Positions 33,502 to 44,224 of a stretch of 64,000 nt of DNA are shown here, piece by piece. The stretch spans positions 52,124,490 through 52,188,489 of the forward strand of contig NC_073691.1 of assembly GCF_029784155.1 (NCBI RefSeq), read 5' to 3'. Position numbers and translations under genes: made by a program. Position 1 is the stretch's first letter. Every line of letters starts with the position of its first letter. This DNA comes from Uranotaenia lowii. Its lineage: Eukaryota; Arthropoda; Insecta; Diptera; Culicidae. Under the pieces are notes generated by a model that had not been told where the DNA came from, did not search any database, and worked only from the letters and a program-made list of their open reading frames with translations.

Positions 33502-33931
33502 ATGTACCCTAGCCCTAGCAGCATGAAAAAAATTGTCTGTACATTGATTAAAAACAGTGTTCGATTAAGTGAATGAAAATCAATAATGAACATAACCAAA
33601 CTCTATACTTATATACAACTCTATACATACATATACAAATAGCAGTTATACAGCCCCCATAAACCTAAAGCAGTCTCTACTCCTCAATGATTCCGTATGT
33701 TTTCTACTACAATTTTTTATAACAGTTTACCAGTCTATCAACAAAATATACATAGATTCACATGTAGGAAAGTTTTTAAATCGAATCTATTAGAAATCCG
33801 ATGTTCCAACAAATCGACTCTTTTGGAGAAGTTTCAACTTACCAATTGGTGAATTTCTAACCAAACCACGCTCGAGATAGTACAGTATAACAGTTGAACA
33901 GGGTTTTTTTTGGACAAAAAATGCTTACCCA

Positions 33932-34642
33932 CACTCAGAAAAATACTATTATGTATGCCATAAGATTCTCTTATGAAGTGGCGCCATAAGAAAAATTATT
34001 GAAATTCATAAGATTGTCTTATGACGCGAATGAATTCTGAAGATGAACGCCTATTGCAATGAGAGGTTGTTGCTTTTCATAAGAGGTTCTTATGGAAACA
34101 GTAAATCACTTTCTAATAAGAATAATTTTAGATATTTCATGCTGAAAACATTCTCTTTATTGTTTGTCAAATTTGTTTGAAATCAAATCATTTATGGTCA
34201 CCATCAGTGCATCAGTGCATCAACAGACACTTCCATCAAAGTTTTTTTGCCGCATCCCAACCTTCGACCTTGTTAGATCAGATAGCTGAAAAGTAAACCA
34301 AAATGTATTTCAAATTACTAATATCTGTGCTGATATGTCGCTCACATCAGAAACAACAAATCGGACTTACCATTCCAGAAATGACAATATTATTTATCTT
34401 TGAAGTAAAACTAGTAACTTTGTACTGGCGATTGCTTCGTTCTGTTAGATGATGAAAAAACTGTTGAAATGAACGAATGTGTTCATTACTTTCACACAAT
34501 GCCGTTTCTTCTATTTTTCATAAGAACATCGTATGAAAATTGAAAGAATTTCATAAGACTCTTATGAAAAATTATTTTACACTCTAAAAAGCGGTTCATA
34601 AGATGCATCTTATAAAAATTATAATAAGAATTTGCCTGAGTG
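33932..34642. mobile_element. MITE built from repeated CATAAGA hairpins
   Basis: TIRs start CACTCAG and end CTGAGTG, with extended similarity inside. The 711-bp body contains at least six short palindromes of CATAAGA..TCTTATG type, near 33956, 34008, 34078, 34517, 34551 and 34597. The ORFs on the minus strand across the right end are chance. No clear target duplication was found. Confidence 0.7.
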
Positions 34643-36240
34643 CAGATACGTGCAAAGACTGTAATGCAGGTGACAAATCCAATCCAAACTGCCAATTCAC
34701 ACGCGACCAACACCTTACATTTCTATTCCTCCGTTGATGGAACACAACACGTAGAACACTTTTGTAAGAGAACACATAGTCCATGTCTTGAGATGTCTTA
34801 AACCATTCTTTAATTTTGTACGAAATTCTCCCAAACAAACAAACATGATAGGGCTTTTTTTAAAACGTTGCGGCTCTCTTTTTTATGCATTTAAAATTAC
34901 TATATGATAGATAACGTGGATATTGGAAGCTAGTCAAATAAAGAAAGAAGATAAAAAAAATGCTCAACCCATAATTGAACGCGTTTATCATTATATACTC
35001 TTAACGCCCTAACTTAGGCACCGATGATCGCACACACACTTATCCTATTGAGGAGAAGATTGCAATGCTTATTGATTGTTTGCTTAAGTATGGTACTGAA
35101 GAGGATGCATCCCAACCTAAACAAAATAGGATCTAGCGAAGCGAGTCATTGCAACATTATACAAAAAGTCGCTGATCTTTTGATCAGAAGCTGCACAAAA
35201 TCCGAAACCGCGAGAGATATGCCTCGTAATTTGATAGGAGGAAATAAAGCTGGAAGCAAAATTCAACACTGAAATCCATCACCGCAAATATTTATTTTGC
35301 CGACCATACTCTCTAGATGAATCAAATATGTGATGATTACTAATTTAGTCAGTAAGATTGCGAGCGGGTATGGATGAAACGTTAAGAAAACTACACTTTT
35401 CTGTTTACTCTCTAAATGAGTGCCATCGTTTAATCTTCTTCATATTATTTGCAATATATTCAACAATGGCTGTTGAATGCTTGATTTCTTGAACTCCAGT
35501 AGATTTCAGTTTCCCCCGTTCAATGGTATTTGAACATGTCGCTATCATATCCTGTTCGTTCTAAAAGCTTATATTAACATAATAAGGAAAGAGTATTATC
35601 GAAAGCGACTATTGTTTACGGCAAGATTATCCATGCGCATCAAAAATGTTGCTTCGAGAGTGATTTGTACGATTCTTTTCAGTAACACCTTGACCCATGT
35701 AAGTCAACAATATATTTAACTATAGTAAAAATATTTTCACAAAACGTAAGCTAACGGAGCCGGAACATTCAATTAAGATCAAGCATACTTTATACAAATA
35801 CATTCAACTAGACCGCGGAACATTGTAAATGCAAATGTATGGGCTTCTAGACGCGCTGTTTGATGAACAGTAGTTCGGCACAAAAAATCTTGTTTGGCAT
35901 CCCCGAAACCTAACCTCTAACCTGTCAAGCTTATCATCATCACCCTTAAAAATAAATAAAAAAATAGTTAGATTGAGAAGCTATTATTTGCTGAACAGTG
36001 TTGGTATGGTTCGAGCCCAGGACACTATGCGCGTCATTTCATTCAAGAAACAACATAAACCAGAACAACCAAACAAACAAGCTATCATCACTAAACAAAT
36101 GGAAACAATAATTGAGATATAAATATGAAACAGTATCGCTAAACTTTTCAGCTTCATTGCGAATCGATATTGACATGAAGGGAAAATACACATAAAATTA
36201 GTAATAAAGCGATTTGTTTTTTTTGTCATCTACTTAGATC
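34643..36240. other. Intergenic DNA with orphan exon-like ORFs
   Basis: No gene is recognised. At 35018-35138 (+) an AACTTAG acceptor precedes a 40-codon frame encoding TYPIEEKIAMLIDCLLKYG; at 35405-35560 (-) a second exon-like frame occurs (separate entry). Neither belongs to a family I know. Confidence 0.35.
35405..35560 (-). other. Orphan minus-strand exon-like ORF
   Basis: After a CTTTTAG acceptor (minus) the frame starts NEQDMIATCSNTIERGKLKS and continues through HSTAIVEYIANNMKKIKRW to TAA, 51 residues. Codon content is more protein-like than the surroundings. No start codon context, partner exon or family was recognised. Confidence 0.2.
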
Positions 36241-36377
36241 CGAAATCTCCCTTATATGTTAGATGTTAAACTGGTCATCCTGTCAGTCAATGGCAATGTT
36301 CAATTGGACTGTACTGTACTAACGTCTTCATTTCATTTGGACCAACCCTTTGCGCCCTGCTATGAACCATCAAAAGG

Positions 36378-36840
36378 ATGTCCGTGTTAGCGACGATTAT
36401 CCGGAGTGTGATTTCTGGCAATCTGCAATCTCACAATTTGTGCGAGCTATGTAGATGGTATTGTGGACAGAATAAAATTATGTGTTTGAAAGTCAGAGGA
36501 TATGGCAAGATACACATTCGGGATGGTCATCGTTGTCCTTGGGTAAGCCTGCTGAAACAACTTGAGCACCACTGATTTTCAGTTTGTGCTAAACGACTAA
36601 CTCTTACCCAAAACACAAATACCAAAACCCAAAACTTGAAACTATTACAATTATTTACTGCCACAAGACATTTAAAACAAACAAACATTCTCTACTCACG
36701 GGCCCGTTTCCTACCATAACATCCAAACAATAACAATAATCATATCACAGCTCGGACCGCAGGTGCCCGGAGCAACTCTGACGTCTGCTTTTGGCTGGTT
36801 CTGTTCCGGCTTCGCCAGAAAACTGAGCTGGACACCATAG
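36378..36840 (+). other. Possible two-exon fragment of an unknown gene
   Basis: The frame from ATG 36378 (MSVLATIIRSVISGNLQS..) ends GYGKIHIRDGHRCPW at 36542, where GTAAGC provides a donor. At 36751 a CATATCACAG acceptor opens LGPQVPGATLTSAFGWFC followed by SGFARKLSWTP and TAG at 36838-36840, and the two join in phase. Short cysteine-bearing frames just upstream (PFAPCYEPSKGCPC) lie in another frame, suggesting a missed splice or decay. Family unknown. Confidence 0.25.
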
Positions 36841-36877
36841 TACGTTTAGCTCCCGAACATCGACAATCGGCTCTCCA

Positions 36878-38590
36878 ACAACGATTTGCCGATTAATAAT
36901 CATGGCTTTACTTTCGCTTCTTATAAGAGAAACAAAATCGCTACTCACCCACTAGGGGTCGTTGTTTGCTTCCAATGAAAACTTTCACCGGATGATTGCC
37001 GAGCTAGTGGTTATGTTCCGACACTGAAAATCGAGACGATTTTGATGCCATTTGCGGGAGAAAACTTCGGTTTGTGCAATTTTTCTTTCGTCTTCCAATT
37101 TCCTTTCTACTAGTGGCATAGAAATGTCTTCGGCCTACGGCTCTCGTATTGTTTCAACTCTTCACCAAACCAACTCGGATTTAGCTTCCAGTTCGTTTGC
37201 TTCGACTCCGAGATGTAAGCGACGGACGGCAACTCCACGACGTTCAGTAAATCACAATCGCAATGACGAATTCTGGCGCTTAATTTGTTTTGTTCAACAG
37301 ATTTTGTTTTGCCGATTCTTGTTTATGTTAGCTTCGTTCAATCGTAAGTAGCGATTGGTTTCGACTAGTTTCTGTCAAGTGGTCGTTGTTCAATGGGCTG
37401 ATGTTTTGGTCGAAACAGGTCTGGTCGTTGTTCAACGGAGCAAGTTGAAATCGATCGAAACTAGTCGAAACCGATCCAGCTCGAAAGCAGGATTCATTTC
37501 TACCACACTAACACACATGCAGCGTGTGTGTCAGAAAAAGAGCACGATTTTGTTTCGTTTTCGCCAAGTGCTCTGGATGTTTGGATTCAGTCGGCGGTCG
37601 GTGGCGATTAAGTGCGGTTCTGGATGTTCGTGGCTGGTGGTGCTTGTGGTGGCCGCCAACTCCATGACGAAATGTAGCGAAATCAACACCGGATGCTTAC
37701 AGGTAAGGTCCGATTCAAAAGTGTACAGATTTTCCGAGTTTTAATCGAATGAATGGGTTTTTTTTCTTTCCAGGTTGCAACCGATGGAAAAAACGACGGG
37801 TTTTTTTGCAACAGTCCCGAAACGAACAGTTGGAATTTGAACCCGTTGCTACTGGAACAACCCCGGTGCGATCGTGGATTAGGATAGGTCATTTGGCAGT
37901 TCACTTGCCGGAAGGTTTGTTTCCAGGAATGGAACTTATCAACAAAAAGTTTTTCAAATGATGTTTAAAACAAATAAAATAAAATCAAAATGAAGATATT
38001 TTTGTATTCTAATGATAAATCAAACATTCCCCCATAAAAAAAAACAATAAATTTTGTAATTTCAGATCTGGAGCTATCTTTTCCTCCGGGCTTAGCTAGA
38101 AATATTAGTTAAAAATGCGGCGGCTAACTTTTTTCTTGTTTGTTCAAATTTAATTTGAAGAATATTCCTAAATAGATTGCTAAAATTCTAGCTAGTCAAA
38201 TTTGAGCAAAATTTTGCTAATTTTCGGCCTCGAATATTTTGTGTGTGAAGGGCTTGATTTAAGAATTTGTTAACCTGAATTAAATTTTCCCGTGATCTGT
38301 TTCGGTCTGTCTAGAAATTCGTGTGTAAAACACACAAAACACGCATTAGTATTGGTGTAAGTATGTTCAACGGACGACCTGGTTGAAATCGGTCGAAGTC
38401 AATTAGAAAGAGACAGATTATCAACTGTCAAAATCCATTCCTACTTGCTTCGACCTATTTCAACCTGTTTCGACCAACTTTCATTGAACACACATGTTGT
38501 TCACGTGTGCGTTAGACGTTAACACTCTTAACTTTAAACACTTAATATTGGCTCGAATTAATACAATTACTACACTACACTACAAAAATA
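36878..38590. repeat. Dispersed repeat, long copy (related to 15476-16126)
   Basis: It starts with the CCGATTAATAATCATGGC block and ends with GGCTCGAATTAATACAATTA, matching both ends of the 15.5-kb copy. The extra middle (about 37340-38500) contains inverted motifs around GTTTCGACTAGTTTCTG and GAAACTAGTCGAAACC and short ORFs without motifs. It may be the more complete version of the repeat or carry an insertion. The class is unknown. Confidence 0.6.
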
Positions 38591-39219
38591 CTTAATTATA
38601 ACCCAGCACTGGTGTAAGATAGGAATCTATTTAAGTATAATTTAAACCATTTATGCAATACCAACATTCAATTGCTCCTCGCCAAGAATTGCCTTACTTA
38701 CCTACTTAATGGTCGTTGATTCTCCAGCGCACTTAGTCCCAGTCAAGACTCTCGTCGATAGTTCATATCTAGGCAGCTAGGCTTCGCCGCCACGAGTTTT
38801 AGGTCTGCCACTTCTTCGATGTCCTTCTGGATTCCATTCAAGTGCCTCCCTGCAAATTTCGTTCTCAACTTTTCGCAATTATCGATCCGCCAATTAGCGT
38901 GTAAGCTCTCACGAACACTTGCGAGAGCCCTGCGTGTCAACGGACGAATCGTTGACAGTTTCCTCAACGGACGCCTCGAGTGGCATGAAGAGAGTAGCCA
39001 AGCAGGTTTTCCCCGTTTTCCATCGAACTTGTCCAACAACCAAAGATTTCCCGTTGAGTGCGAATATGGCATTTTTACTTTTACATGATAGCCAGATAGT
39101 TTCTGCTCCGGATCGGAAAAATTCTGTTTTTGTAAACCAGGTAAATAATATTTCATAGAGATCATCAGCTTGATGTGATCATCAGTGATGATGACCATCT
39201 TTATTGAGGAAATAGATAG

Positions 39220-41139
39220 AGTGTCCACTTCCCGGCCATTTTTCCATTCTGGTGTACTTTTTCCCGGGAATTCCCGGGATCCCGGGAAATATTCAAAAAC
39301 ATGTGAAATATGTGCACTTTGATTGAAATATAGCTTATCGAACCTTTCGTGCATACAAGCCAATAATCCCAAGTAACCATAAGCATTAAGCCATAACCCT
39401 TAATCAGTATTAAATCAACATTTCTAATGCAAGTTAGCATTATATCAACATTCATTATTCTTTTTAGTTTTATATAAGCATTATTGATGCAATAACAAAA
39501 AATAGCACTAATGGCACATATAGAGCTACTATATAAAGTTAACAAGCATTAAAACTGTAGCACTAGAACTTCCTGTTAATGCTTATATAAAGCTTTTATA
39601 AAGCGTAGAAACGTCAAACCCTCGAATGTAAACAAGAGTGATTTTCTCATTTGCTGCGTGTGAGTAAGCAAGACAGCAAACGAAAACAATCAGAGCGGGC
39701 AGTTGCAGTTGTCTTCTCCCAAAATTTTCCAATACATTTCCAAACCTTCTCACGCATACATTGTCTATGAAGTTGTGTGACCCGAACAGTGCTTGAAGTA
39801 CGGGTTTTTTCACCTACCTTATCAGTATCAAGAGTGGTCGAAATGGTAAAGGCGCAAGGAAAGATAAAGGCTGCTGCGGGATCCTCGGTTCGAGACTCAT
39901 CAAAAGTAATTCATAATTCAATTATAATCATTTCTCATTTCATAGAACACTTCATTAAGCAAGCATAATCCTTCATTCGGCAGGTTGATTGATGTTGTAG
40001 ATAATGATTTAATTTTTTATTTTTTGTTCATTTTAATAAATCAAAGAATAATTTCCTATTTTGAATTTCCTTTTCACATCAATCATGATCAATCAATGAA
40101 AAAAAAGGTGTTCTAAGTATGCATTGTTAATGCTTTTATACGGCTGGCGAAAAATGACGTTTTGATGGTGCTCTTATTCAGCATTTGTAATGCTTATTAA
40201 AGGCTATGTCATGATAGCATTTATTCAGCCCGCTATTTCGCCTTTTTAGTACTATATGCGTATACATACGCATATAGTGCAAAACAAGCATTAATTCAGA
40301 GTTATATATGGGAATATAGTGTTGATTAAGGGCTATGTTTGAGTGCTTATGGTTACTTGGGATTTGTTCAATATGTACTCTTCGTAAAGACACTTATCAC
40401 GTTTGTGGCGTTCGTGTCTCACTCTTCGTAAAGTGTTTTTTTTTAGGTTTTATTTATGACACTTTACCATCATTATGGCATTCGTGTAGCTTTCGTAAAG
40501 TGTATTTAACTTATCGTTAATCAAATACATCAAACTATTTTCAATAATAAAATTTAAACTACAAAATAACCTGAGTAAGTCAATGAAAATAAATTTTTCC
40601 AAAAAGATATGGTGAAAATAGGAAAAGGGGTCAAATATCTCCACTCTCCCCTACATATTTGCTCTTCGAATGAAAAAAAAAAAACGATGTCTTCTCCATT
40701 TTTAAGTTTTAAAATTCATCTTGTTTCAAAGCCAGAGGGAAGCAAGTGCATAAATGTTCTTTCGAGAAAACACAATCTACCTACCTACTGCGCGATTTTT
40801 CATATATTTTTCGAAGTGTTGTGGGTTTTCGTTCAATGAAACGGTTTGAAAATATATATAAATTTTTTTAAAGTTATCTATTTGAATAAAAAAATGCACC
40901 AAATGGCTGCAAAATGTCTACTGCCACAGGAATCGGCATATTTTCAATGAGTTTTGAATGACTACATTTTCAAAAAGAACAATAAGAATAGTTCCGGAGG
41001 CTATCATGCTTTTCCAGAGACATTATTTCATATATGTCGGGAAATCCCGGGAATTAAACTATGATTCCCGGGAGTTGGGAATTTCCGAATTTTTCAAATT
41101 CCCGGCAATTCCCGACCGGGAAATCCCGGGACGGACGCT
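39220..41139. mobile_element. TIR element with CCCGGG-rich ends, 8-bp flanks
   Basis: The left end AGTGTCCACTTCCCGG and the inverted right end AGCGTCCGTCCCGGG face each other across 1.9 kb, followed inward by runs of CCCGGGAATTCCCGGG type. Outside are ATAGATAG (39212-39219) and CTAGATAG (41140-41147), an 8-bp duplication with one mismatch, compatible with hAT. A second element (39368-40361) is nested within. The 209-codon minus ORF at 38743-39372 crosses the left boundary and is rejected as a gene. Confidence 0.65.
39368..40361. mobile_element. Nested TIR element (CCCAAGTAACCATAAGCA ends)
   Basis: CCCAAGTAACCATAAGCA at 39368 is inverted at 40344-40361. The ~1-kb interior has repeated GCATTA motifs and a tRNA-like block near 39825-39900 (GAGTGGTCGAAATGG and B-box-like GGTTCGAGACTC). 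No transposase is present. It sits inside the 39220-41139 element and so is the younger insertion. No clear target duplication was found. Confidence 0.7.
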
Positions 41140-41185
41140 CTAGATAGAAGCTTGACTTCAAGCAGAAATAAAAAAGTTCAAAACA

Positions 41186-42251
41186 TGTAAGTTTAAAACC
41201 TACCACCCCACCGGCGTTACAGGGACTCCCTTTATTAGGCCTCAGGGCGGCTCGCTTACCAAAAGAAATCGCAGGGAGTTCGAACTCTAAGATCAGGAAA
41301 ACCCCAATTATGCACTTCTCTACCTTTATTTGACAATTGCCACAACAATTCGAATATGCGCAAACTAGTAATGACTAGAAAGATACGGTACCTTTTAGGG
41401 CCACGCCCTGGTTGACGCTGTTGAAACTGGCGGATCTACGGCGATGGTAACGCTACTGCCGACCAACTACTCTGTCGGTCCAATTCCGTCTGGAAATCGG
41501 GATTTTCCTTCCGTGAATCTCCACGGCGAGGACGAATGAGCGGATTGGAGAGCTGGTTGGTCGATCCGAAGGGTTCGTAGGGCGGAATCGACAACCACCT
41601 TCAACGTGTGATCGTCCGGAAGATAACTGCTATCCGTGACGACCGGAACTAAAGACCAAGGCCGATTCAGGACCAGGGTTCAGGGACCAGGTTGGTTTTC
41701 GTCCCGCCAAATGGTTGAGTTTTGGCCAAAGACTTAGGGGTCCTGTTGATGAATCAGGCGTTAGTGTTCCGGAAAGGAACAAAATGGCGGTTCGGCGTCT
41801 CCTGGCTTACCTGGTGTCTGGCTTTTATCACTTAGATATGGGTTTTGTGTGCTGGATGTGTCGTGCACTTTGTACTTCACAGTTTCGTAGTACTAATCGA
41901 AGTGAGCCAGCACCAGGAAGCCGCCTTTGTCCAGCCTTGAACCGCGAGTATAGGTCGTTGCTCTCCCATTGTGGCGGACACGATCGTTCGCCTTCGTGAA
42001 CTCGTCGGGCGTCGCTACCGATCGGGATGGTTACCAAGCAGCGCGGGTTACCATAGATGGCCCTCTGGTTGTCAGGTGCTGAAGCTTCGTGGCTGCATAC
42101 TGGTGGCTTGTGGCGCTGTCGTCGGCTTTGAAGACTACATTATTCGGGGAAAACCATCACCCATCATTTTCCCTCACTGCGATATTTAAAAACTACAATT
42201 ACCCGCGACAAATCACTACAACCTCGATGGAAGTGTTATCTGACGCTTACA
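41186..42251 (-). repeat. 3' LTR of the gypsy element
   Basis: It begins TGTAAGTTTAAAACC and ends ACGCTTACA; the 6-bp ends TGTAAG/CTTACA are inverted repeats. Because pol runs on the minus strand this is the 3' LTR. The ORFs in it (41715-41999, 41828-42037, 41971-42189) recur unchanged in the other LTR and have no recognisable domain. Confidence 0.95.
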
Positions 42252-42265
42252 CTCTCCCCCGGACC
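42252..42265 (-). promoter_or_regulatory. Polypurine tract
   Basis: Read on the minus strand, CCGGGGGAGAG lies immediately before the TG of the 3' LTR. A purine run at this place primes plus-strand DNA synthesis in LTR elements. Confidence 0.75.
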
Positions 42266-44224
42266 GGGAAAAAATATTTCTTATGTAATACCGAAGTATT
42301 ACTAGAAATATTTTTCGCCTACCTGCGTATTCGCAGCGAACCAAACCAATAACACACGCCATCTGAACCTTGCCTTCACAATTCAAGATTCACTCGGCCA
42401 ATTTAACAGGTATTTACGGTAACTTTGAGACATTCACCTACAATACAAAAGTTTAGACACCCAAATTCGACTGAACAACGCATGAATAAGGCTTGGTATT
42501 GTCATTGAGTATCGGGGTCATAAGGCATCAGTATCGTAATCGACTCCGCTCTGTTTAAAGAAATTCTTTACTGGCCATCAGCGTTCCTCGAACTCCGGCC
42601 TCCAGCGATCAAGTTCCACAAGGGAAGCCTCCGACAGATACCACCTATTCATTTAGAAAGCTTAAAAAGTTTGAATTTACTGTACAACAAAAATGTGAAC
42701 TAAATTCAAATACCAAGAGCAAACAAAAAAATATTTAATACTAAAAAAATTATTCTAAATCACAGTTTATTTTGGAGCGTGTTTACTACTTTTCATGGTC
42801 AATATTGCACAAGTTTAATTTTCCGTGTTTTATTCTTTGTCGGAGTTGCAATCTAGTACAACAATAATCATTAAAATTTTATTTGTGTTTGTGAGAGATT
42901 TTCGGGTTAGATTTCCAACTGTTTACTGCTGTCAATGATTGAAAACGATCCTGAAACGTGGACGTTGAGAAATGTGGTTGCTCTGGATGCTGGACGTGAT
43001 GGACGGTAAGTGGCTTGAATTTGAGTGTGCCGGCAAGCGAAATCGCGCTATTCTATTTTGTGGGGATTTATTGGCCTTATAAATCCCGCAGATAAGAGTG
43101 GTGTGATGATCTCGCTTCTTTGTATACTTCGCAAATTTTTGCCCTTGCCCCATCACGATGGTTGATATTCGTAAGTATTGATTTGTAATTATTATTCTAT
43201 GGGCATAAAAATAGCTTTTCCTCAAATTGTGGACTATTGTTAGCCGTATTGACTAATTTTTTTGGAAAAATTTTGAAATTTTCAAATTGTAAAAAATGAC
43301 TTTGAAAAATTTTCTAAGTGCATGACCTTGAACTTGAAAGCATGAATTTAAATTTATTGATGAAATAACTTGAAATTAACTTTTTCTGTAACTATGGACT
43401 GTGGTTTAGTGAATTGCATGAAAAATTTTAACTTTTTTTGTAATTTTTAAATTTTAAAACATTGACCTAAGACAAATTTTTACTAAGTGCATGACCTTGA
43501 TCTTGACCTATACTTCAACTTCCATGATGTGCATATAGGGTTGTCAGACATGACAATAATACTTTTTTTTAAATTTCTTTTTTTCATAAAAGCGATTAAT
43601 AAGCAATCTTAATTTGATGTTATTTATATTTTTTTCAATAGAACCTACGATTTTTCAAATATATAGACATAACAACTAATTTTAAACATAAATTAACGCT
43701 AATTTTTTTTTGTTTTTTTTTTTTATTTATTTTTTTAACTTAACTTAGTCTAAACTGAACAATACCACTAAAACCTATCCTAAATCTAGCTATAAAGTAA
43801 AAAAAGATGTGAAATCTAACGATTGTTGTTTTTTTTTCTTTTCAGGTGCTCCATGATTGATTGTGTTACCTATGATCATGATTACGCTAGTTGATGAATA
43901 TCCTAGCTAAAATGATGTATGCTATGGACGTGATCTGGACGTCTTCACTCTGTTTGAATGCTTTCCAGGAACAGGGATCAACGGGCGCTTCGAATATTGC
44001 TGTGTGGTGACGAATGACTGCTACTCGTTGATCGCTAAACCAGCAGACACAGTTAATAGCTTACATTTATTGCTTACGTGATATGCTAGACCATAACCAA
44101 GTATCCTTTAAGGATTTGGTAGATGCACAGAACAGCTGCTCGTTGTTTATTCTAAGAGTTTTTTTTCCTTACGATTGCAATTTATTTGAAATACCCAAAT
44201 GTGTTACAAATTGTTGTTTTTTTT
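42266..44224. other. Gypsy 3' internal region without a recognised gene
   Basis: About 2 kb between the pol stop and the 3' LTR. A near-perfect hairpin of ~20-bp arms lies near 42270-42315 (AAATATTTCTTATGTAATAC opposite GTATTACTAGAAATATTT). A 97-codon minus ORF at 42932-43225 has no envelope or membrane features. Long T runs occur near 43680-43735. Confidence 0.5.

Noticed and set aside
38743..39372. 209-codon minus-strand ORF
   Set aside because: It crosses the terminal repeat of the 39220 element and encodes the CCCGGGAATTCCC repeat as pseudo-protein; no domain.
41715..42352. ORFs within the gypsy LTRs
   Set aside because: They recur unchanged in both LTRs only because the LTRs match; they have no domains.
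42932..43225. Possible env gene of the gypsy element
   Set aside because: Only 97 codons, with no signal peptide, glycosylation pattern or transmembrane segment.
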